DNA of 5,018 nt from positions 2,759-7,776 of the forward strand of contig DGNJ01000021.1 of the NCBI GenBank assembly GCA_002388905.1, given 5' to 3'. Positions 1-5,018 of the stretch are shown here, one piece after another. Each line of letters starts with the position of its first letter. The first letter of the stretch is position 1. Below the pieces are notes generated by a model. That model was not told the DNA's origin and made no database searches. It saw only the letters and a program-made list of their open reading frames with translations. Made by a program: the position numbers and the translations under genes. The stretch comes from Cellvibrionales bacterium UBA4495. Its GTDB lineage: Bacteria; Pseudomonadota; Gammaproteobacteria; Pseudomonadales; Porticoccaceae.

Positions 1-1629
1 CAGTGGCTGGTGGCCGCCTACCGACCGGTGGTCGCCTTTGCGGTACGTTTTCGTTGGCCTGTGGTTGGAGGAGCGGTACTGATCCTGGCACTGACAGTGA
101 TTCCCTTCCGGCAGTTGGGCAACGAATTTATGCCGCCGTTGAACGAGGGTTCGATTCTCTACATGCCGACGGCGCTGCCTGGCATGTCCATTACCGAAGC
201 GACGCAGACCTTGCAGACCATGGACCGGATCATCGCCGCTATACCAGAAGTGGAGCACGTCTTCGGTAAGGTGGGCCGCTCCACCAGCGCCACGGATCCG
301 GCGCCCCTGTCCATGGTGGAGACGGTGATTACCCTCAAGCCCCGGAATCAGTGGCGGGAAGGCTTGACCTGGGACGGCCTGATCCAGGAGATGGACCAGA
401 AACTGCGCTTCCCCGGCATGCCCAATATTTTCTGGATGCCCATCCAGACCCGGACCGAGATGTTGGCTACCGGCATTCGCTCGGCCCTGGGTATCAAGGT
501 GTTCGGCCCCGACCTGGCCACCATCGAGGAGACCGGTGTGGCCATCGAAAAAGCCCTGCAGGCGGACGAACGCATGGCGCCCTATACGCGCAGTGCTTTT
601 GCCGAACGCAGTACCGGGGGTTACTTCCTGGATTTCACCGTCGACCGGGCTGCGGCCGCCCGCCTCGGCCTCAACGTCGGTGATGTAGAGCGGGTCATCA
701 TGGCCGCGATGGGCGGCACGGTGGTCTCCCAGACCGTCGAGGGCCGGGAGCGCTACAACATCCTGGTGCGCTACGCCCGGGACTACCGGGACAACCTCGA
801 CGCCCTCGAGCGCGTCCTCGTGCCCACATCCACCGGCGCCCAGATTCCCATTACCCAGGTGGCGAACATTGAGTTCCAAACCGGCCCCCCATCGGTGCGC
901 AGCGAGGATGGTCAGCTGGTGGGCTTTGTCTTTGTCGATGTGAAAAACGACATCGGCATCGCCGACTACGTGGAACAGGCCAAAGAGGTGGTCGCTGACA
1001 ACGTCGACATCCCTTCGGGCTACCGCCTCGCCTGGGCCGGGCAGTTTCAGTACTTCGAGCGGGCTAAAGCCAAGCTGCAGTTACTGGTGCCCGCCACGCT
1101 TTTTCTGATCTTTTTCATGCTGTTTATGCACCGGGGATCGCTGACCGAAACCCTGGTGGTGATGTTGAGCGTACCTTTCTCTCTCAGCGGTGCCGTCTGG
1201 CTGCTATGGTGGCTGGACTTCAAACTCAGCGTCGCCGTCTGGGTGGGCATGATTGCCGTGGCGGGTCTCGCCGTGGAACTGGGCCTGCTGATGATGGTGT
1301 ATCTGGATATCGCCTGGCGGGATCGGGAAGCGGAACGCCGGCTCAATACCCGTGGCGATCTGCAAGAGGCTGTGCAGACCGGTGCCGGTCAACGGATACG
1401 CCCCATGTTGATGACCGGGTTGGCACTATTCATGGGACTGGTGCCGATCATGTTCTCCAGCGGCACTGGCGCCGACGTCATGCAGCGCATTGCCGCGCCC
1501 ATGGTAGGAGGCGTGGTCTCGGCACTGATTATGGTGTTGGTGGTATTCCCCGCGATCTTCATGTTCTGGCGAGGGCAGAGTCTGACCAAGGGATCGCCGG
1601 CGCTCTCAGAAGAAAACAATGAGAGGTGA
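1..1629 (+). CDS. cusA: CusA-type copper/silver RND efflux pump, C-terminal part (5' end outside window)
   Basis: Inner-membrane, proton-driven heavy-metal efflux transporter of the HME-RND family. In a CusCBA-like complex it would pass Cu(I)/Ag(I) to a periplasmic adaptor and an outer-membrane channel. The frame is open from base 1, so 542 residues are visible. By alignment with E. coli CusA (from memory, about 1047 residues) they start near residue 519. Residues 22-39 look like TM7, then comes the second periplasmic (porter) domain. TM8-TM12 fall near 361-376, 382-404, 409-435, 468-486 and 502-523. Met55, Met105 and Met154 match the E. coli Cu(I)/Ag(I)-binding Met573, Met623 and Met672 with identical spacing (50 and 49 residues), which favours Cu/Ag over Zn/Co/Cd. 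Glu426 matches relay residue Glu939, and Met494 matches Met1009. Oddities: the equivalent of Lys984 is Met469 and the equivalent of Met755 is Val241. The tail is short and polar, ending in Glu-Arg. Family assignment is secure; metal specificity is inferred. Confidence 0.93.
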   Translation, partial: QWLVAAYRPVVAFAVRFRWPVVGGAVLILALTVIPFRQLGNEFMPPLNEGSILYMPTALPGMSITEATQTLQTMDRIIAAIPEVEHVFGKVGRSTSATDPAPLSMVETVITLKPRNQWREGLTWDGLIQEMDQKLRFPGMPNIFWMPIQTRTEMLATGIRSALGIKVFGPDLATIEETGVAIEKALQADERMAPYTRSAFAERSTGGYFLDFTVDRAAAARLGLNVGDVERVIMAAMGGTVVSQTVEGRERYNILVRYARDYRDNLDALERVLVPTSTGAQIPITQVANIEFQTGPPSVRSEDGQLVGFVFVDVKNDIGIADYVEQAKEVVADNVDIPSGYRLAWAGQFQYFERAKAKLQLLVPATLFLIFFMLFMHRGSLTETLVVMLSVPFSLSGAVWLLWWLDFKLSVAVWVGMIAVAGLAVELGLLMMVYLDIAWRDREAERRLNTRGDLQEAVQTGAGQRIRPMLMTGLALFMGLVPIMFSSGTGADVMQRIAAPMVGGVVSALIMVLVVFPAIFMFWRGQSLTKGSPALSEENNER

Positions 1630-1683
1630 CCCGGAGCTATGGCTGGGATGGCATCATCAATCGGGTACGCAGGAATGCCCATC

Positions 1684-1697
1684 CCCCGTTAATGGGG
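1684..1697 (+). terminator. Weak hairpin between converging genes, possible terminator for the cusA unit
   Basis: CCCC (1684-1687) can pair with GGGG (1694-1697) across a six-base loop. A run of six T follows at 1707-1712, but only after nine intervening bases, so it is not a standard intrinsic terminator. Read on the minus strand, the same hairpin lies 27 bases past the tRNA-Pro CCA end and has no T-run after it. It is the only structure seen in the 94-base gap where the cusA unit and tRNA-Pro converge. The terminator role is a guess. Confidence 0.22.
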
Positions 1698-1723
1698 TAG
1701 AGCTTGTTTTTTAAGAGGAAATA

Positions 1724-1800
1724 TGGTCGGAGCGGCCGGATTTGAACCGACGACCACTACACCCCCAGTGTAGTGCGCTACCAGGCTGCGCTACGCTCCG
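1724..1800 (-). tRNA. tRNA-Pro, anticodon GGG
   Basis: A full 77-base cloverleaf folds on the minus strand. The acceptor stem CGGAGCG/CGCTCCG has seven pairs and ends with A73 and an encoded CCA (1724-1726). The D stem is GCGC/GCGC with GG in the loop. The anticodon stem is CTACA/TGTAG with loop CTGGGGG, placing anticodon GGG at 1764-1766 (reads CCC, and by wobble CCU). The T stem is GTCGG/CCGGC with one G-U pair and loop TTCGAAT. The C1-G72 pair with A73 is typical of bacterial tRNA-Pro and supports the identity independently of the anticodon. It follows the MerR-like gene on the same strand by 65 bases and converges with cusA. No strong terminator follows it. Confidence 0.97.
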
Positions 1801-1821
1801 ATTTGTAATGGGTGCTGCGGG

Positions 1822-1858
1822 GGAGGCGCAATGATACCGAATCGGGTGATCATTGCAA
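1822..1858 (-). promoter_or_regulatory. Candidate sigma-70 promoter of tRNA-Pro with GC-rich discriminator
   Basis: Read on the minus strand, a -35-like TTGCAA (1853-1858, four of six consensus bases) is separated by 16 bases from a -10-like TATCAT (1831-1836, five of six). TGCGCCTCC (1830-1822) follows at once. It closely resembles the GC-rich discriminators of stable-RNA promoters under stringent, growth-rate control. Transcription would start near 1822-1824, leaving a leader of about 22 bases to be removed by RNase P before the mature 5' end at 1800. The -35 element lies only seven bases past the MerR-like stop codon. The motif match is seen directly; promoter activity and stringent control are inferred. 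Confidence 0.55.
1828..1856. repeat. Inverted repeat GCAATGAT/ATCATTGC in the MerR-like/tRNA-Pro spacer
   Basis: GCAATGAT (1828-1835) and ATCATTGC (1849-1856) are perfect inverted copies. The stem can extend by ACC (1836-1838) with GGT (1845-1847) if G1848 bulges, giving 11 pairs around a six-base loop. It starts nine bases past the MerR-like stop on the minus strand. No T-run follows on that strand, so it is not a normal intrinsic terminator. Its arms overlap the candidate -35 and -10 of the tRNA promoter, so it could be a dimeric-protein operator, an mRNA 3'-end stabiliser, or both. Confidence 0.7.
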
Positions 1859-1865
1859 GCCGGAA

Positions 1866-2222
1866 TCAGACTTTCAGGACATTGAGAACGTCTTCCAGTT
1901 CGGCAATAGTCTGGGTGACCAACTGGCGAATCTGGGTGGCTTCTTCCTTGGCGTCCTCGCCGGTCAGGCGCTGACGGGCACCGCCGATCGTGAAGCCCTG
2001 GTCGTAGAGCAGGGAGCGAATCTGGCGGATGAGAAGAACGTCCTGGCGCTGGTAATAGCGGCGGTTACCCCGGCGCTTGACCGGGTCGAGCATGGGGAAT
2101 TCCTGCTCCCAGTAACGAAGCACGTGCGGTTTGACTTCACACAGATCGCTGACCTCACCGATGGTGAAATAGCGCTTACCGGGAATAGGCGGCAACTGAT
2201 CGTTGTTACCGGGCTCCAGCAT
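1866..2222 (-). CDS. Small MerR-family DNA-binding regulator, conserved next to ihfA
   Basis: A 118-residue protein with an N-terminal MerR-type winged helix-turn-helix at about residues 18-86. The first helices are [13 protein letters not shown], followed by LRYWEQEF and the wing [10 protein letters not shown]. The C-terminal part (about 90-118) is helical and polar and is presumably a short dimerisation helix. It is shorter than metal-sensing MerR proteins. Its only cysteine, Cys28, is inside the HTH, so the C-terminal cysteine pair of CueR/MerR-type sensors is missing. It is therefore unlikely to sense copper for the nearby pump. The start lies inside ihfA (17-base overlap) with a GAGGG at 2232-2236, nine bases upstream, suggesting translational coupling. 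Proteins of this type sit beside ihfA in many gammaproteobacteria (recalled); the target and effector are unknown to me. Confidence 0.88.
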   Translation of the reverse strand: MLEPGNNDQLPPIPGKRYFTIGEVSDLCEVKPHVLRYWEQEFPMLDPVKRRGNRRYYQRQDVLLIRQIRSLLYDQGFTIGGARQRLTGEDAKEEATQIRQLVTQTIAELEDVLNVLKV

Positions 2223-2505
2223 GGTCCTCGACCCTCGCCTTGAGTTTCTGGCCCGGTTTGAATGTCACCACGCGACGGGCCGTAATGGGTATCTCCTCGC
2301 CGGTTTTGGGATTGCGGCCCGGTCGGCTGTTCTTGTCCCGGAGATCGAAATTGCCGAAGCCGGAAAGCTTCACCTGTTCGTTGCTTTCCAGGGCGACGCA
2401 GATTTCCTCGAAAAAGGATTCGACGATTTCCTTGGCCTCCCGTTTATTGAGACCCAGTTCCTCGAAGAGCATTTCGGCGATGTCGGCTTTGGTTAATGCT
2501 GACAT
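2206..2505 (-). CDS. ihfA: Integration host factor subunit alpha
   Basis: A DNA-bending nucleoid protein that pairs with IhfB. It serves site-specific recombination, replication initiation and sigma-54 and other promoters. The product has 99 residues, the same length as E. coli IHF-alpha. It shows the N-terminal helices ([16 protein letters not shown]), the core [14 protein letters not shown] (residues 46-59) and the beta-arm [18 protein letters not shown] with Pro66, equivalent to the E. coli Pro65 that intercalates into DNA. This arm, particularly [14 protein letters not shown], separates IHF-alpha from HU. The start is seven bases after the pheT stop, so co-transcription with pheT is likely; in E. 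coli ihfA also follows pheT and has extra promoters within it. The C-terminal tail (EDHAGAR) is variable in the family and here encodes the start of the overlapping MerR-like gene. Confidence 0.98.
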   Translation of the reverse strand: MSALTKADIAEMLFEELGLNKREAKEIVESFFEEICVALESNEQVKLSGFGNFDLRDKNSRPGRNPKTGEEIPITARRVVTFKPGQKLKARVEDHAGAR

Positions 2506-2512
2506 TGTTGTT

Positions 2513-4891
2513 TTATCCCCTTAAGGACGCCCGGTGTTCCTCTTTGAGACGATCAACCACAGCGTTCACGGCTGCGTTCACCTCGGATTCATTAAGAGTG
2601 CGGGATTCCTCCTGGAACGTCAAGCCCAGCGCCACACTTTTTCTATTATTTTCAATACCTTTGCCTTCATAGACGTCAAACACCTTCAGGTCAACCAGCA
2701 AAGGTCCCGCAGCGCGACGGACGGTATCGAGCAGGGGCTGAACGGCAATGGCCCGGTCGACAATGACGGCGATGTCCCGGCGCAGGCCCGGGAAGCGGCT
2801 GACCTCCCGGAAGCTCGGAATCCGGGTTTCCCGCAATGGTTCCTGTTGCATATCGAACAGGTACACCGGTTGCTCCAGGTCCAGGTCTTTTTGCAAGGAA
2901 GGATGCAGACGCCCCAGTATACCCACCGGCTCACCGGCCTTGAGAATGGCCGCCGACTGCCCCGGGTGCAGCGCCGGGTGCTCCATGGGCTCAAAACGGA
3001 AACGATCTTCCTCCCCGGTCAGGGCCAGTAACGCCTCGACATCGCCCTTGATATCGAAGAAATCCACTTTTTCCCGGCCGTGGTTCCAGCTCTCGGGCCA
3101 GCGCTCGCCATAGATCAGGCCGGCGAGCATGGGTTCCTGGCGAAGTGTCTCCCCCGGTAGGAAACGCAAACCGGCCTCGAACAAGCGCACGCGGCTCTGC
3201 TGGCGATTGATGTTGTGTCTGAGGGCCCGGATCAGGCCCGGCCAGAGAGAGGTGCGCATCTGCGCCATGTCGCTGGCGATGGGATTGGCCACCGGCAGGG
3301 CCTGGACACCCGGGTTGAGTTTGGCCTGGAGCGCGGGGTCGACAAAACTGTAGGTAATGGCTTCCCGATAGCCGCGCTCGACAAGGACATTCCTCATCGC
3401 TGATAGGGGCAGGCGCGCCTCCCGGCCGGGTTCGATGGCCAGGGCGGATTTGACGGTGGTAATGGGCAGGCGGTTGTAGCCGTAGACGCGGGCCACCTCC
3501 TCTACCAGATCGGCCTCGATGGCAAGATCGAAGCGCCAACTGGGCACGGTCAGGGTCCAGCCTTGCGCATTCTCGGCGGTGACCTCCAGGCCCAGACGGA
3601 CCAGTATGTCCCGCACCTCGCCCGCCTCGATGGAAAATGCCAGTTGCTGGCGCAGTCGGGCTAGGGACAATTGCACCGTGGCCAGCCGCGGCAGGTGCTC
3701 CTGAAGTTCTTCCACCACCACCGGGCCCGGCTTCCCGCCGACGATATCGAGGAGCAGGGCCGTGGCCCGCTCGATGGCGAGCTTGCACAGCGCCGGGTCG
3801 ACGCCGCGCTCGAAGCGATGAGATGAGTCCGTGTGCAGGCCGTAGTAGCGAGCCTGACCGACAATGGCCAGCGGATTGAAAAAAGCGCTTTCCAGAAACA
3901 AATCCCGTGTTTGCGCGGAAACGGCGGTGGCCCGGCCACCCATGATGCCGGCCATGGCAACGGCGCCCTGCCCATCGGCAATGGCCAGCGTGCCGGACCG
4001 GAATTCCGTGGTAGCGCCGTCGAGCATTTCCAGCTTTTCGCCCTGCTTCGCTTCACGCACCTGGATGCCCCCGTCCAGCTTGTCCAGATCAAAGGCGTGC
4101 AGAGGCTGGCCCAATTCCAGCATCACATAATTGGTCACATCCACCACGGCGTCAATACTGCGTACGCCGCAACGCCGGAGTTTCTCCACCAGCCACAGTG
4201 GCGAGGGACGGGCGATATCGATATCGCGAATGACACGACCCGCGTAGCGGGGACATTTATCCCCGGCATCGAGGCTGACCGGGAAACGATCCTCCACGGC
4301 CGCAGGAACCGGTGCCAGATCCGGTGTTTCCTGGTCCAGCCGACAGAGCACGGCCACTTCCCGTGCCAGGCCGCGAATGGCCAGGCAGTCGCCCCGGTTG
4401 GGGGTCAGGTCCACCTCGATCAGGGTGTCATCGAGGGCCAGGTAGTCCCGCAGGGATTCGCCCACAGGCGCATCGGCCGGCAGTTCCAGCAGGCCGTCAT
4501 CCTCATCGGAAAGGCCCAGTTCGTCGCCGGCACAAAGCATGCCCGCGGATTCCACGCCGCGCAGTTTGGCGCGCTTGATCTTGAGCGCACCGGGCAGTTC
4601 GGCCCCCACCAGGGCAAAGGGCACCTTGAGCCCTGCCCGGGCATTGGGCGCACCGCAGACCACCTGCTGTTCGCCCTCCGGCGAGCCGGAAACCCGGCAG
4701 ACACTGAGTTTATCGGCATCCGGGTGCGGCTCGCAGGCGAGGATTTCCCCAACCACGACACCGGAAAAATCCCCCGCGGCCGGTTCCACGCCATCCACTT
4801 CCAGGCCCGCCATGGTGAGCTGGTGGGCCAGTGCTTGGCTATCGATGGCCGGGTCTACCCACTCCCGTAACCAGGATTCGCTGAATTTCAT
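2513..4891 (-). CDS. pheT: Phenylalanine--tRNA ligase beta subunit
   Basis: Beta subunit of the cytoplasmic alpha2-beta2 phenylalanyl-tRNA synthetase. It binds tRNA-Phe and edits misacylated Tyr-tRNA-Phe, while the alpha subunit PheS carries the aminoacylation site. It has 792 residues (E. coli about 795) and starts [12 protein letters not shown] as expected. Domains in order: EMAP/OB-like tRNA-binding fold at about 39-148 with HPDADKL (56-62) and CGAPNAR (79-85); B3/B4 editing domain at about 211-370 with [24 protein letters not shown] and [14 protein letters not shown]5 domain at about 401-475 ending [17 protein letters not shown]; a catalytic-like core at about 490-690; and the C-terminal ferredoxin-fold anticodon-binding domain at about 698-791. 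Editing-site residues I recall from E. coli are kept (His265, Gly318, Glu334, Thr354), but position 356 is Ser rather than Ala. The frame is intact. It follows pheS after 84 bases and precedes ihfA by seven. Confidence 0.99.
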   Translation of the reverse strand: MKFSESWLREWVDPAIDSQALAHQLTMAGLEVDGVEPAAGDFSGVVVGEILACEPHPDADKLSVCRVSGSPEGEQQVVCGAPNARAGLKVPFALVGAELPGALKIKRAKLRGVESAGMLCAGDELGLSDEDDGLLELPADAPVGESLRDYLALDDTLIEVDLTPNRGDCLAIRGLAREVAVLCRLDQETPDLAPVPAAVEDRFPVSLDAGDKCPRYAGRVIRDIDIARPSPLWLVEKLRRCGVRSIDAVVDVTNYVMLELGQPLHAFDLDKLDGGIQVREAKQGEKLEMLDGATTEFRSGTLAIADGQGAVAMAGIMGGRATAVSAQTRDLFLESAFFNPLAIVGQARYYGLHTDSSHRFERGVDPALCKLAIERATALLLDIVGGKPGPVVVEELQEHLPRLATVQLSLARLRQQLAFSIEAGEVRDILVRLGLEVTAENAQGWTLTVPSWRFDLAIEADLVEEVARVYGYNRLPITTVKSALAIEPGREARLPLSAMRNVLVERGYREAITYSFVDPALQAKLNPGVQALPVANPIASDMAQMRTSLWPGLIRALRHNINRQQSRVRLFEAGLRFLPGETLRQEPMLAGLIYGERWPESWNHGREKVDFFDIKGDVEALLALTGEEDRFRFEPMEHPALHPGQSAAILKAGEPVGILGRLHPSLQKDLDLEQPVYLFDMQQEPLRETRIPSFREVSRFPGLRRDIAVIVDRAIAVQPLLDTVRRAAGPLLVDLKVFDVYEGKGIENNRKSVALGLTFQEESRTLNESEVNAAVNAVVDRLKEEHRASLRG
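2516..2522 (-). promoter_or_regulatory. Ribosome binding site of ihfA inside the pheT 3' end
   Basis: AAGGGGA on the minus strand lies ten bases before the ihfA ATG. It is made up of the last sense codons of pheT, so terminating ribosomes on pheT would be placed to reinitiate at ihfA. It supports the MSALTKAD start. Confidence 0.6.
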
Positions 4892-4897
4892 CGGTTT

Positions 4898-4902
4898 TCC
4901 TT
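4898..4902 (-). promoter_or_regulatory. Ribosome binding site of pheT
   Basis: AAGGA on the minus strand sits six bases before the pheT ATG at 4889-4891. The pheS-pheT gap is long, so this site gives pheT its own initiation signal instead of reliance on coupling to pheS. Confidence 0.7.
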
Positions 4903-4940
4903 CACTTGAAAGCTTGCTCTGACATCGACTACCGGATGTT

Positions 4941-4962
4941 AAAAAACGACCTCAAAAGTCGT
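4941..4962 (-). terminator. Terminator-like hairpin in the pheS-pheT spacer
   Basis: On the minus strand ACGAC (4962-4958) pairs with GTCGT (4950-4946). A sixth T-G pair inside leaves a five-base loop, and a run of six T (4946-4941) starts within the 3' arm. The layout is that of a Rho-independent terminator, but the stem is short and not very GC-rich, so it would be at most partial. It lies inside a transcription unit that must express both subunits, which suggests attenuation or an mRNA processing or stability role. Seen in sequence: hairpin and T-run. Inferred: function. Confidence 0.4.
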
Positions 4963-4975
4963 GTGGCACTCAGGC

Positions 4976-5018
4976 TCAAAACTGTTTAAGGAACCTCAGG
5001 TCGTTCTCGAAAAACAGG
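4976..5018 (-). CDS. pheS: Phenylalanine--tRNA ligase alpha subunit, last codons only
   Basis: The minus strand from the window edge reads LFFENDLRFLKQF followed by TGA at 4976-4978. This matches the conserved C-terminus of the E. coli PheS class-II catalytic subunit (NDLRFLKQF as I remember it). The rest of the gene lies beyond the right edge. PheS carries the phenylalanine- and ATP-binding active site and pairs with PheT, encoded 84 bases downstream. Only 13 full residues are visible, so the call rests on this motif plus the position next to pheT. Confidence 0.93.
   Translation of the reverse strand, partial: LFFENDLRFLKQF

Noticed and set aside
1619..1714. 31-codon frame starting inside the cusA stop region (MRGDPELW...)
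   Set aside because: It overlaps the cusA end by 11 bases, but the upstream sequence is a poor ribosome binding site, the product has no recognisable feature, and a frame this short is likely by chance.
1715..1725. AGAGGA followed by an ATG on the plus strand at 1723-1725
   Set aside because: It looks like a ribosome binding site and start, but the frame runs into the antisense of tRNA-Pro and stops after 16 codons.
1866..2222. MerR-like gene as the copper sensor (CueR) of the neighbouring pump
   Set aside because: No C-terminal metal-binding cysteine pair is present, it is transcribed with ihfA in the opposite direction, and tRNA-Pro lies between it and the pump gene.
1812..2243. Plus-strand frame of 143 codons opposite the MerR-like gene
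   Set aside because: It is the antisense shadow of a clear MerR-family gene and runs over the tRNA promoter region; no domain and no good ribosome binding site.
3833..4870. Long open frame (345 codons) on the plus strand opposite pheT
   Set aside because: It lies wholly antisense to an intact, highly conserved pheT. Long antisense frames are expected in GC-rich genes, and its product shows no recognisable domain.
1..5018. Mobile elements, CRISPR arrays or defence/toxin systems
   Set aside because: No transposase, integrase, regularly spaced repeats or recognisable defence proteins were seen on either strand; nearly all of the window is explained by known genes.

Overview
The window looks like ordinary chromosome from a GC-rich gammaproteobacterium. 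The evidence is the order pheS-pheT-ihfA-(MerR-like gene)-tRNA-Pro on the minus strand, IHF-alpha and PheT proteins that align along their length with the E. coli proteins as I remember them, and a tRNA-Pro with an encoded CCA end. This order is the one I associate with Pseudomonas and its relatives. The sequence does not let me name a genus.

Layout. Positions 1-1629 (plus strand) hold the C-terminal half of a CusA-type copper/silver RND efflux pump whose 5' part lies outside the window. Positions 1630-1723 form a short gap between converging genes, with no convincing gene and only a weak hairpin. Positions 1724-1800 (minus) are tRNA-Pro with anticodon GGG. Just upstream of it (about 1822-1858) is a promoter-like sequence with a GC-rich discriminator, built on an almost perfect inverted repeat. 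Next, reading from right to left on the minus strand, come the last codons of pheS (4976-5018), an 84-base spacer with a terminator-like hairpin, pheT (2513-4891), ihfA (2206-2505) seven bases further on, and a small MerR-family gene (1866-2222) that overlaps the end of ihfA by 17 bases.

How the genes work together. PheS and PheT form the alpha2-beta2 phenylalanyl-tRNA synthetase. IhfA is one half of the nucleoid protein IHF. The tight spacing suggests that pheT, ihfA and the MerR-like gene are co-transcribed. tRNA-Pro probably has its own growth-rate-type promoter but may also receive read-through. The CusA gene belongs to a separate plus-strand unit, presumably a cusCBA-like operon, that runs towards the tRNA.

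I found no mobile element, CRISPR array, toxin system or clearly new system. The points most worth checking are two substitutions at functionally studied positions of the CusA pump, the palindromic tRNA promoter, and the alternative RNA pairings in the pheS-pheT spacer.
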